A DNA stretch of 64,000 nucleotides from Streptomyces sp. NBRC 110035 (lineage in GTDB: Bacteria > Actinomycetota > Actinomycetes > Streptomycetales > Streptomycetaceae): the NCBI RefSeq assembly GCF_000829695.1, contig NZ_BBNN01000024.1:62001-126000 (forward strand), read 5' to 3'. Positions 34,703-41,903 of the stretch are shown here, piece after piece (the stretch's first letter is position 1; every line of letters starts with the position of its first letter). The translations under genes and the position numbers were made by a program. The notes under the pieces are model-generated. The model ran no database searches. It worked only from the letters and a program-made list of their open reading frames with translations, and was not told the origin of the DNA.

Positions 34703-35287
34703 CTAGTTGCCGACAGCGAAGCGCATCAGGGCGTGCTCGTCGCCCTGCTTGACCTTACCGGTGGTGTTGATCACTTCGAGCTTCCACGTGCCACCGACCC
34801 GGATCGCCCTGGCCACGGCGCAGCCGTTGTCCTGGGTCAGCAGGCTCGGCCAGATGTCGGCGACCTGCTGCGTGCTGCCCCCGCTCGCGTCGTAGACCTT
34901 GAAGCTGATGTTGCGCGCCTTCTGGAAGGAGGAGCCCTTCTTGTACGCGGCGGCGACGAACACGATCGACGTGATGTTGGGCGGGACCCGGGCGAACTCG
35001 ACGGTGACCGTCTCGTCGTCCCCGTCGCCGTGTCCGGTCTGGTTGTCGCCGCTGTGGACCAACGCGCCGTTGCCCAGGGGGTCGAGCGAGTCGAGACCCG
35101 CGAGGCGCACCGGGTCCCCGCCCTGCAGGGCGACGGCGATCAGGTCGAGGTCCGTGCCGGTCTTGCGGCGCAGTTTGCCCAGCACTCCGCCGCTGCTGCC
35201 GGCGGTCGGGTCCCAGGAGACCCCGATGGACAGGTGGGTCACTCCGTCCAGGTCTGCCGGGCCGTCTTCCTTCGTGAGCGTGATCAT
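34703..35287 (-). CDS. terD: TerD family stress/tellurium resistance protein
   Basis: A 194-residue TerD-fold protein, the standard length. The calcium-binding pattern is visible in VSWDPTAGSSGG, TDLDLIAVAL, LVHSGDNQTGHGDGDDE and VEFARVPPNITSIVFVAA. TerD proteins are cytoplasmic Ca2+-binding proteins induced in stress and needed for normal differentiation in streptomycetes. Unlike ter operons there is no TerC or TerB next to it. AAGGAAG lies upstream of the ATG at 35287. Confidence 0.93.
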   Translation of the reverse strand: MITLTKEDGPADLDGVTHLSIGVSWDPTAGSSGGVLGKLRRKTGTDLDLIAVALQGGDPVRLAGLDSLDPLGNGALVHSGDNQTGHGDGDDETVTVEFARVPPNITSIVFVAAAYKKGSSFQKARNISFKVYDASGGSTQQVADIWPSLLTQDNGCAVARAIRVGGTWKLEVINTTGKVKQGDEHALMRFAVGN

Positions 35288-35374
35288 GGGTGGGTCTTCC
35301 TTCGTCGGGGCGGACTACGACACGCAAAGTGTGCCTGATGCCCCGCATGCCCCCCGTGACCGGCCCCGAGGAGA

Positions 35375-35393
35375 GCCCGGAGGGCCTCCGGGC
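35375..35393 (-). terminator. Terminator after DUF4180 gene
   Basis: GCCCGGAG-GGC-CTCCGGGC, an 8-base-pair perfect stem with a 3-base loop, 31 bases beyond the minus-strand stop of the DUF4180 gene and upstream of terD. Confidence 0.6.
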
Positions 35394-35423
35394 GGTGTCC
35401 TCACCCGGCCCTTGGGCCCGTCC

Positions 35424-35789
35424 TCACCCCAGCCGCTCCTCGAGTTCCGCGCGGTCGGGGACGAACCAGAGCTGGTGGCCGCGGTTCGCCTCGCGCACGA
35501 CGTCGCGCAGGGCATCACTGCCGGCCACGCGGAAGGCGATGTCGCCGATGACCGCCGGGCGGAGACGGTGGGTGACGAACTTCTGCGCCGCCTCGCCGGC
35601 GATGCCCGAGCGCAGGGAGAAGAAGTCGTCCGCCACTCGCCCGACCGGGACCGCCACCGTGTCCGCCTGACACCCCAGGGCAGCACCGATCGGATCGAGA
35701 GCGGTCCGACCACCGCCCAGTTCCGTTCCGTCGTTGTCACCCGTGAGAACGGAGACTCCGCGCACCGCCACGAGGTGGCTGTCTGTCAT
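35424..35789 (-). CDS. DUF4180 family protein
   Basis: A 121-residue protein of the DUF4180 family. Typical features are DPIGAALGCQADTVAVPVGRVADDFFSLRSGIAGEAAQKFVTH in pieces (DFFSLRSGIAGEAAQKF is the hallmark), followed by RPAVIGDIAF, SDALRDVVREANRGHQLWFVPD. The family has no established function; it is found in Firmicutes and Actinobacteria and resembles small sensory or STAS-like folds. It is divergent from a luciferase-family gene, with a GTGAGA...TCTCAC inverted repeat between them. Confidence 0.85.
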   Translation of the reverse strand: MTDSHLVAVRGVSVLTGDNDGTELGGGRTALDPIGAALGCQADTVAVPVGRVADDFFSLRSGIAGEAAQKFVTHRLRPAVIGDIAFRVAGSDALRDVVREANRGHQLWFVPDRAELEERLG

Positions 35790-35802
35790 GATGTGATCGT
35801 AC

Positions 35803-35823
35803 GTGAGAGATGCGTCGTCTCAC
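35803..35823. promoter_or_regulatory. Inverted repeat between divergent small genes
   Basis: GTGAGA (35803-35808) and TCTCAC (35818-35823) with a 9-base spacer, in the gap between the DUF4180 gene and the luciferase-family gene. The one-turn arm spacing suits a dimeric regulator. No regulator is encoded next to it. Confidence 0.35.
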
Positions 35824-35884
35824 TGATCGATTACGAAACGCCCAACTACTGGTTACTGCACGGTGAGCGAGTCACTATGAGGCC

Positions 35885-36283
35885 ATGACACCGGCGCAGC
35901 GAGCCATGGAGCGACTTCGGGCCTGGCCCGACCTCACCGCCTGCACGGCAGGATGCGGTACCGGACAGGCTCTCCGTTCCGTCCGGGACGAGGTCGTCCA
36001 CTTCCACTCGGGACGGGACGTCGACCTCCACCTCACCCGCCGCGCCATCCAGCGCTTCCGCTACGACCTCAGCGCCTCGACCGCGATCCAGCTGGTACCG
36101 GGGTCGAACTGGGTGACGGTGCATCTGGACTGCGAGACCGACATCGACCTGCTGCTGACCCTGGTGAGCGTCGCCCTCAAGGCCCACCAGGCCACCCCGC
36201 CGCCCTCCCCCCTGCCGGCGGCCACCGGATGCAACTTCCACCGGGTCACGGTGCTGCCGCGCGACCCGGTGACCGAACGCTGA
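35885..36283 (+). CDS. Luciferase-family (DUF5519-like) protein
   Basis: A 132-residue protein of the small luciferase-domain family: VVHFHSGRDVDLHLTRRAIQ, then LVPGSNWVTVHLDCETDIDLLLTLVSVALKAHQ. Despite the family name there is no evidence of light production or FMN binding. The ATG at 35885 lies two codons from a weak upstream region with no clear ribosome binding site. It converges on a small membrane protein gene across an 8-base-pair hairpin. Confidence 0.75.
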   Translation: MTPAQRAMERLRAWPDLTACTAGCGTGQALRSVRDEVVHFHSGRDVDLHLTRRAIQRFRYDLSASTAIQLVPGSNWVTVHLDCETDIDLLLTLVSVALKAHQATPPPSPLPAATGCNFHRVTVLPRDPVTER

Positions 36284-36290
36284 GAGGACG

Positions 36291-36311
36291 CCCGCTCCTT
36301 GACGGAGCGGG
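36291..36311. terminator. Bidirectional terminator
   Basis: CCCGCTCC-TTGAC-GGAGCGGG, 8-base-pair perfect stem with a 5-base loop between the convergent luciferase-family gene and the small membrane protein gene. Confidence 0.65.
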
Positions 36312-36343
36312 TCAAGGGCCCCACTCGTCCGCGGCGCCCGGCC

Positions 36344-36538
36344 TCACGGCCGCAGACCGCTGACGATGTCCGCCGTCGCGGTCAGGCCGCTGTGGATGGC
36401 GGGGGCGATGTCCGAGCCGGCCAGACAGAACCCGAGCAACAGGCAGACGATCCCGTGGGAGGGCTTCAGCCCTCCGTTGCGCAGGAAGATCACCGCCAGG
36501 ATCGTGAGCAGCAGCACCACAGAGATGGAAACGGCCAT
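36344..36538 (-). CDS. Small membrane protein (64 residues)
   Basis: MAVSISVVLLLTILAVIFLR is an N-terminal membrane helix, followed by NGGLKPSHGIVCLLLGFCLA with a second hydrophobic segment and SDIAPAIHSGLTATADIVSG. A very strong ribosome binding site (GGAGGAGG) lies eight bases before the ATG at 36538, which supports a real gene hidden in a longer noise frame. Similar small proteins occur across Streptomyces, often in integrated elements; the function is unknown. Confidence 0.75.
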   Translation of the reverse strand: MAVSISVVLLLTILAVIFLRNGGLKPSHGIVCLLLGFCLAGSDIAPAIHSGLTATADIVSGLRP

Positions 36539-36690
36539 CGTCAACCTCCTCCGCCACGTCCGCTTCGCGGCGTTCGGCCGCAAGTGTGGCGTAGCGGAGG
36601 GTTCGTCCGGGCGACCGGCCTGTCCTCCGAACGTGTGGTGTCCACGACGTACCGCGGCCGGTACGCGTCCCGGCGCGGGAGGCAGGCGTC

Positions 36691-37554
36691 CTACCGCGGG
36701 CGGTACGCGTCGAGGAAGGATTCCAGTCCTGCGAGGTCGTCGGTGTTGAGGTGGTCGACGTCCGCGGCGACCAGTTCGCCCCACAGGGCGTCCCGGGCGG
36801 GGCCCGGCAGGTCGGGGGTGGCCCAGAACCGTACCGTCCGGCCGCGCGCGTGCGCGGTGCCCACGATGTCGTGCAGCTTGCGGCGCTCGGCGTCGGGGAA
36901 GGCGCCGACGCCCCGCCAGGAGAAGTTGAGCGCCCAGTTGTCGCTGATCAGCGGAATCAGGGAGGAGCGGGCCGGGCCGCCGAGGTCGGTCAGCCGGCCG
37001 TCGTAGAAGGCGTGCCGCACCCGCTGGGCCTCCATGGGCGCGCGGGCGGCACGGTGGCCCGAGACGACGGCGGTGACCGGTCCGGGCAGCACCCGGCCGC
37101 CCGCGCAGGTGGTGAACAGGTGCCGGTACCGCCAAAGGTGGCGGTGGAGCTCGAGGTAGGTGGACGCACCCTCGGTCTTGATGTCGATGAGCAGCTGGAG
37201 CGGCGTGCGGTGCCCTCGGTACACCGTCCCGTGGTGGGCCCGCACGCGGGCGGCGAGGGGGTCGAGGTAGAGGGACTCGAGGGTGCGGGACGGGTCGAGG
37301 TCCTCGGGGTCGTGGGCGACCAGGAGTTGGTCGCCCACGAGGTGGATGTCGGCCTCGACGCTGCCGAAACGGTGGTCGAGGGCGTCGATGAGGGGACGCG
37401 GGTGCTCGTAGTCGTTGTGGGCGTGGGCCCGCCACAACGGCCGCGGCCGGTAACCGTGTTCACCGGCCAGCGCCTGGGTGGCCGGCAGAGCGATCGAGGC
37501 CGCGAGGGCGGCGCCGAGGGTGGTGAGGGCTCTGCGACGGGTGGTGAGGGCCAT
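36691..37554 (-). CDS. Tat-exported phosphodiesterase-like protein (PI-PLC/GDPD superfamily)
   Basis: A 287-residue protein with a twin-arginine signal (TTRRRALTTLGAALAASIAL, cleavage near PATQALA at residue 30). The mature part begins with AHAHNDYEHPRPLIDALDHRFGSVEADIHLVGDQLLVAHD, which has the paired His and Glu-Asp arrangement of the PLC-like TIM-barrel phosphodiesterases, and ends with FWATPDLP...LVAADVDHLNTDDLAGL. It probably hydrolyses phosphodiesters outside the cell. The start MALTTRRRAL at 37554 has GGGAGG upstream. A repetitive stretch lies upstream of the gene. Confidence 0.85.
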   Translation of the reverse strand: MALTTRRRALTTLGAALAASIALPATQALAGEHGYRPRPLWRAHAHNDYEHPRPLIDALDHRFGSVEADIHLVGDQLLVAHDPEDLDPSRTLESLYLDPLAARVRAHHGTVYRGHRTPLQLLIDIKTEGASTYLELHRHLWRYRHLFTTCAGGRVLPGPVTAVVSGHRAARAPMEAQRVRHAFYDGRLTDLGGPARSSLIPLISDNWALNFSWRGVGAFPDAERRKLHDIVGTAHARGRTVRFWATPDLPGPARDALWGELVAADVDHLNTDDLAGLESFLDAYRPR

Positions 37555-37675
37555 GCTCCGCCTCCCTGGAACGGCGTACGGGGACCTCTGGAGTATGAGG
37601 TCCCCGCGGGTCCGGGGAGCAGCGCTGTGAAGCAAGTTGGCCGATCCGCCGTCGACCGTTCACCTCCGGGAACCG

Positions 37676-37735
37676 CCGGACGCACAGACGCACGCGCGTA
37701 CAGGCGCACGGACGCGCAGACGCACGGGGGAGACC
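37676..37735. repeat. Short degenerate tandem repeat (ACGCACAG-type)
   Basis: Roughly six imperfect copies of an 8-10-base unit built on GACGCAC, with AGACGCACG recurring at both ends of the array, upstream of the phosphodiesterase gene. Copy spacing is irregular (8-12 bases) and the units differ, so it is low-complexity expansion rather than an organised array. Confidence 0.45.
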
Positions 37736-37760
37736 GCGCCTGAGGGCGGGCTCCCCCGTG
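37723..37760 (-). terminator. Terminator of the acyl-CoA dehydrogenase operon
   Basis: CACGGGGGAG and CTCCCCCGTG are perfect 10-base arms; the 18-base loop contains a nested CGCC-TGAG-GGCG hairpin. It lies 36 bases beyond the minus-strand stop at 37796. Confidence 0.75.
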
Positions 37761-37795
37761 GGGTCCGGTGGTACGACCGGGTGGGTGAGGCTGCG

Positions 37796-38959
37796 TCAGG
37801 GCGCTCGCAGGTCCACGAGTTCGGCCAGTGCCTCGCGGTGGGCGCCCGCCGTACCGTAGGCGATCGAATCGGCCTTGGCCCGCTTCAGGTACAGGTGGAC
37901 CGGATGCTCCCAGGTCATCCCGATGCCGCCGTGCAGTTGCAGTGCCTCCTCGGCGGCGTGGACCGCGACCTGGCCCGCATAGGCCTGCGCGACGGCGACG
38001 GCGACGGCCGCATCGGCGTCCTCACCCGCTGCCGCCGCGCCGGCGCTCAGCGCGGCCGCCGCGTTGCGGGCCGCAGCGCGGAGGCTGACGACCTCGAGCC
38101 ACAGCTGGGCGAGCCGGTGCTTGAGCGCCTGGAAGCCACCCACCGGCCGGTTGAACTGCCTGCGGTCCTTCAGGTAGCGGACGGTCTCCGTCAACGACCA
38201 TTCTGCGAGCCCGAGTTGTTCCGAGGCCAGCAGCCCGGCGCCCGTGCTCAGAGCCCGCCGCACAGCAGGTCCGGCGGCGCCGACCCGCTGTCCCGGGGCG
38301 CCGTCCAGGACGACACGGGCGAGGGGGCGGGTCAGATCCAGGGACGTCTGCCGGGTGACGGTGACGCCGGCGGCGTCCGCCCCGACGGCGTACAGCCCAC
38401 CGTCGTCCGCCGGTACGAGCAGCACATCGGCCGCGTCCGCGTCCGCGATACCTGCCAGCTCGCCGTGCAGGGCGCCGTCCGCCGCGCGGGCGACGGGAAA
38501 GGGCGCGCCGGGGGTGGTGTGCAGAGGGACGGCGAGGGCGCCGATCCTGCGCGCGGACGCCAGCGAGGCGAGCACCTCGCCCCCGTCGGCACAGGCCAGC
38601 AGCGCATCGGTGGCCACGACGGCGCTGGTCAGATAGGGCACGGGGGCGACGGCCCGGCCCAGCTCCTCCAGGACGACCGCGGCCTCCCGGTGCGTGGCGC
38701 CCTGACCACCGCGGTCCTCGGGCACCAGCAGCCCGGCGAGGCCCATGCCGTCGGCGAGCGCCTTCCACAGGGACAGGTCGTGCGGGGTGTCCGACTCGGT
38801 GCGGGAGATCACCCGGGCCGCGTCGCAGTGGTCGGTGAGCAGGTCCCGGACGGCGGCGCGCAGCGCCTCTTCCTCCTCCGAGTACAGGAGAGCGGGCTGT
38901 GCGCTCTCCCCATCCGCCGGACTCACCGGGCCGGTCCTCGTCGGGCTCGTCGTACTCAT
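37796..38959 (-). CDS. Acyl-CoA dehydrogenase, probable non-catalytic or second subunit
   Basis: A 387-residue acyl-CoA dehydrogenase-fold protein. N-terminal helices (EEEALRAAVRDLLTDHC), LVPEDRGGQGATHREAAVVLEELGRA, RRQFNRPVGGFQALKHRLAQLWLEV and LQLHGGIGMTWEHPVHLYLKRAKAD are family blocks. The usual IxEGTSEI segment with the catalytic Glu is missing at the C-terminus, and the middle beta domain is divergent. This is the pattern of one half of actinobacterial heteromeric dehydrogenases (like FadE26/27 of mycobacteria). It is coupled to the next gene upstream by ATGA (38956-38959), which has the catalytic region. Confidence 0.88.
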   Translation of the reverse strand: MSTTSPTRTGPVSPADGESAQPALLYSEEEEALRAAVRDLLTDHCDAARVISRTESDTPHDLSLWKALADGMGLAGLLVPEDRGGQGATHREAAVVLEELGRAVAPVPYLTSAVVATDALLACADGGEVLASLASARRIGALAVPLHTTPGAPFPVARAADGALHGELAGIADADAADVLLVPADDGGLYAVGADAAGVTVTRQTSLDLTRPLARVVLDGAPGQRVGAAGPAVRRALSTGAGLLASEQLGLAEWSLTETVRYLKDRRQFNRPVGGFQALKHRLAQLWLEVVSLRAAARNAAAALSAGAAAAGEDADAAVAVAVAQAYAGQVAVHAAEEALQLHGGIGMTWEHPVHLYLKRAKADSIAYGTAGAHREALAELVDLRAP

Positions 38960-40140
38960 CGGGCCAGCTCCTTCCAGGCGACGTCCTTGTCGGTACGCGG
39001 CTCGGCCGGAAGACCCAGGACGCGCTCGGCGACGATGTTCAGCAGGACCTCGCTGGTCCCGCCCTCGATGCTGTTGCCCTTGGAGCGGAGGTAGCGGTAG
39101 CCGGCCCCACGGCCGGTGAAGTCGACCAGTTCGGGCCGGCGCATGGTCCAGTCGTCGTACAACAGGCCCTCTGCTCCGAGGAATTCCACTTCCAGGCCGC
39201 TGATCTGCTGGTTGAGGCGGGCGAAGCCGAGTTTCATCCCGGCGCCCTCCGGGCCGGGCTGGCCGGCGACCAGCTGCTGGCGCAGGCGTTCGCCGGCGAG
39301 CCGGGCGACCTCTGCCTCCACCCAGAGCCCCAGCAGGCGCTGGTGCAGATCGTGGGTGCGCAGTTCGGGACGTTCGCGCCAGGTCCTCGCGACCGGGCCG
39401 ATCATGCCGCCCTCACGGGGCAGCCGCATGCCGCCGATGGCCACGCGCTCGTTGTTGAGGGTGGTCTGCGCGACCCGCCAGCCGTCACCGACCTCGCCGA
39501 GCCGGCAGGAGTCGGGGATGCGGACACCGGTGAGGAAGACCTCGTTGAACTCGGCCTCACCGGTGATCTGGCGCAGCGGCCGCACCTCGACTCCGGGGTC
39601 GGTCATGTCGCAGACGAAGTAGGTGATGCCCCGGTGCTTGGGCACGTCCGGGTCGGTACGGGCGATCAGGATGGCCCAGCGGGCGGCATGGGCGCTGGAG
39701 GTCCACACCTTCTGCCCGTCGACCACCCAGCCGTCCCCGTCCACGCGGACCGCGCGGGTGCCGAGGGCGGCCAGGTCCGATCCGGCGCCCGGCTCGCTGA
39801 ACAGCTGGCACCAGACCTCCTCGCCGGTCCACAGCGGCCGCAGGTAGCGGCGCTGCTGCTGCTCCGTGCCGAACCGCAGGATCGTCGGTGCGGCCATGCC
39901 GAGGCCGATGCCGATGCGCCGCGGGTCGTTGTCGGGCGCCCCCGCGGCCTCCAGCTCGGCGTCCACGACGGCCTGGAGGGACCGGGGGGCGCCGAGCCCG
40001 CCGAGCCCTTCGGGGTAGTGCACCCAGGCGAGTCCCGCGTCGAAGCGGGCGCGCAGGAAGTCGAGGCGGCTGGTGGTGGCGGGCGGCTGTGCGGACAGCA
40101 GCTCCTGGGTGCGCCGCCTCAGTCCGGCTGCGTCGGTCAT
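38956..40140 (-). CDS. Acyl-CoA dehydrogenase, catalytic-type subunit
   Basis: A 394-residue flavoprotein: LFSEPGAGSDLAALGTRAVR (FAD and substrate binding), GWVVDGQKVWTSSAHAARW, FNEVFLTGVRIPDSCRLGEVGDGW, and C-terminal YLRSKGNSIEGGTSEVLLNIVAERVLGLP with the IEGGTSE block. It oxidises an acyl-CoA at the alpha-beta position. It lies between the partner dehydrogenase and the quinone oxidoreductase gene, overlapping both by four bases, so the three are one translational unit. The substrate may be a branched or cyclic acyl chain, as for similar heteromers. Confidence 0.92.
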   Translation of the reverse strand: MTDAAGLRRRTQELLSAQPPATTSRLDFLRARFDAGLAWVHYPEGLGGLGAPRSLQAVVDAELEAAGAPDNDPRRIGIGLGMAAPTILRFGTEQQQRRYLRPLWTGEEVWCQLFSEPGAGSDLAALGTRAVRVDGDGWVVDGQKVWTSSAHAARWAILIARTDPDVPKHRGITYFVCDMTDPGVEVRPLRQITGEAEFNEVFLTGVRIPDSCRLGEVGDGWRVAQTTLNNERVAIGGMRLPREGGMIGPVARTWRERPELRTHDLHQRLLGLWVEAEVARLAGERLRQQLVAGQPGPEGAGMKLGFARLNQQISGLEVEFLGAEGLLYDDWTMRRPELVDFTGRGAGYRYLRSKGNSIEGGTSEVLLNIVAERVLGLPAEPRTDKDVAWKELAR

Positions 40141-41114
40141 GCGGCGGCTCCGTTCTTCGCTGCGGGCAGCACGGCGACGCGTCCGGTGGTGACGCCGTCC
40201 GCGACCCGCTGCACGGCGTCGGCGGCGCCGGACAGCGGCACGCGCTCACTCACCAGTGGTTTGACGACACCCCGGGCGGCCAGCTCCAGGAGCTGTTCGT
40301 GGCAGTGCTGGACGAGTTCCGGGTTCCTGGTGTTGTAGAGGCCCCAGTGCAGGCCGAGGATCGAGTAGTTCTTCACCAGGGCGTGGTTCAGCGCCGCGCC
40401 GGGAATCGTGCCGCTCGCGAAGCCGACGACCACGATCCGGCCCTCGAACGCGACGACCTTGGTGGACTGGGTGTAGGCGTCCCCGCCGACCGGGTCGTAG
40501 ACCACATCGGCGCCGCGGCCGCCGGTGGCCTCCTTCACCGCGGCGATGACGTCCTGCTCGCGCCGGTCGATCACCACGTCGCATCCCAGCTCGCGGGCGA
40601 CGGACACCTTGGCGGCTCCGCCGACCACGCCGATGACGGTGGCGCCGGCGGCCTTGCCGAGCTGCACGGCCGCGCTGCCGACGCCTCCCGCGGCGGCGTG
40701 CACGAGCAGGGTCTCGCCGGCCTCGAGACCGGCCCGCCGGTGCAGCCCGAACCAGCCGGTCTGGTAGCCGATGTGGAGGGCCGCGGCCTCGGCGTCGTCC
40801 AGCGCGTCCGGCGCGGAGCGCAGTCCGGCGGCGTCCGCGACGGCGTACTCGGCGAAGCCGCCGTACGGCAGCGCGGGACTGGCGAGCACCCGGCGCCCGT
40901 CCTCGGTCTCGCCGCAGATCTCCACGCCCGGGGTGAACGGCAGCGGCGGCCTGACCTGGTACCGGCCCCGGCACATCAGTGCGTCCGGGAAGTTGATGTT
41001 CGCGGCGCGCACCTTCAGCAGGACCTGGCCCTCACCGGGTGCCGGCCGCTCCACGTCCGCGAGGCGCATCACCTCGCCCGGCTCGCCGATCTCGTGCACC
41101 TGCCATGCCTGCAT
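40137..41114 (-). CDS. NADPH:quinone oxidoreductase, MDR superfamily
   Basis: A 325-residue medium-chain reductase without the structural zinc lobe: GQVLLKVRAANINFPDALMCRG, LPFTPGVEICG, the NADPH motif AAAGGVGSAAVQLGKAAGATVIGVVG near residue 145, and DVVYDPVGGDAYTQS. It reduces quinones or other conjugated carbonyls, or in this operon possibly an enoyl-CoA-type intermediate. It is the first gene of the operon with the two acyl-CoA dehydrogenases. GGAGGC precedes the ATG at 41114, and an AAGCGGTCGCTT palindrome overlaps its promoter. Confidence 0.9.
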   Translation of the reverse strand: MQAWQVHEIGEPGEVMRLADVERPAPGEGQVLLKVRAANINFPDALMCRGRYQVRPPLPFTPGVEICGETEDGRRVLASPALPYGGFAEYAVADAAGLRSAPDALDDAEAAALHIGYQTGWFGLHRRAGLEAGETLLVHAAAGGVGSAAVQLGKAAGATVIGVVGGAAKVSVARELGCDVVIDRREQDVIAAVKEATGGRGADVVYDPVGGDAYTQSTKVVAFEGRIVVVGFASGTIPGAALNHALVKNYSILGLHWGLYNTRNPELVQHCHEQLLELAARGVVKPLVSERVPLSGAADAVQRVADGVTTGRVAVLPAAKNGAAA

Positions 41115-41167
41115 GCGGAGCCTCCACGGGACTGTGAACGTCGTGTTCGCCTGACCGGGTCCACTGC

Positions 41168-41184
41168 ATACTAAGCGGTCGCTT
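41168..41184 (-). promoter_or_regulatory. Operator/promoter of the acyl-CoA dehydrogenase operon
   Basis: AAGCG-GT-CGCTT (41173-41184) is a perfect 12-base palindrome directly abutting a TAGTAT -10 hexamer on the minus strand (41173-41168), about 55 bases upstream of the oxidoreductase start. Palindromes of the TAAGCNNNGCTTG form are common targets of TetR-type regulators of fatty-acid genes. No TetR gene is adjacent; the nearest regulator is the cupin HTH gene just downstream of the promoter. Confidence 0.55.
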
Positions 41185-41253
41185 GCCTTCCGGGGAACCG
41201 TCTCGCACATCACGGCCTCCCGCACCTGCGCCTGCCAGGGGGCGCCTCGTCCG

Positions 41254-41826
41254 TCAGGACCGCTTGGGACGTGCCCGTACGTGCATCCGCTCCCCCTGCG
41301 GGCCGAACAGGCTGAGGAACTCCACCGGCCCCTCCCCCGTCGACCCGAAGGCGTGCGGCACGCGCGTGTCGAACTCGGCGGCCTCCCCCGCCGTCAGCAC
41401 CACGTCGTGCTCGCCCAGCACGAGGCGCAGCTTGCCGGACAGCACGTACAGCCACTCGTAGCCCTCGTGTGTACGGGGTTCGGGCTCGAACGCGCGCTGC
41501 GGTTCGAGCACCTTGTACGCCTGGAGTCCGCCGGGCTGGCGGGTGAGCGGCCAGTGGGTGCGGCCACCCTGCTGGAACGGCTTGGCACGGATGCGCGGAT
41601 CGCCGACCGGCGGCGCGCCGACCAGTTCGTCCAGCGGCACCTGATGGGCCTGCGCGATCGGCAGCAGGAGTTCGAGGCTGGGTTTGCGCAGTCCGGACTC
41701 GAGCCGCGAGAGGGTGCTCACGGAGATGCCGGTCGCCTCGGACAGCGCGGCGAGCGTCACCTCCCGCTCCTTCCTGATCCGCCGCAGCCGGGGGCCCACA
41801 TCCGCGAGGACGTCGTCGGTGGTCAT
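41254..41826 (-). CDS. HTH-cupin transcriptional regulator
   Basis: A 190-residue regulator: an Xre-type HTH (VTLAALSEATGISVSTLSRLESGLRKPSLELLL, residues 23-55 in pieces) plus a C-terminal cupin beta-barrel (HEGYEWLYVLSGKLRLVLGEHDVVLTAGEAAEFD, with the paired His/Glu metal motif region, and PVEFLSLFGPQG). This architecture senses a small ligand through the cupin. It is divergent from the FAD oxidoreductase gene, and a TGCAGG...CCTGCA inverted repeat lies in the 77-base gap, so it most likely controls that gene and itself. Confidence 0.92.
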   Translation of the reverse strand: MTTDDVLADVGPRLRRIRKEREVTLAALSEATGISVSTLSRLESGLRKPSLELLLPIAQAHQVPLDELVGAPPVGDPRIRAKPFQQGGRTHWPLTRQPGGLQAYKVLEPQRAFEPEPRTHEGYEWLYVLSGKLRLVLGEHDVVLTAGEAAEFDTRVPHAFGSTGEGPVEFLSLFGPQGERMHVRARPKRS

Positions 41827-41834
41827 ACGGATAT

Positions 41835-41868
41835 TGCAGGTTCGGCAAAGACATTTGTCAATCCTGCA
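41835..41868. promoter_or_regulatory. Operator candidate between HTH-cupin regulator and oxidoreductase
   Basis: TGCAGGTT (41835-41842) and AATCCTGCA (41860-41868) form outer inverted arms; a second small palindrome, GACATTTGTC (41850-41859), lies between them but off-centre. The stretch is AT-rich and lies immediately before the regulator's ATG. Confidence 0.5.
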
Positions 41869-41903
41869 GTACTCGGGCGACGGTCGACGTGGAGGTGGTC
41901 AGC

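Noticed and set aside
37676..37735. CRISPR-like repeat array
   Set aside because: Units are 8-10 bases, irregular and without spacers; no cas genes anywhere in the window.
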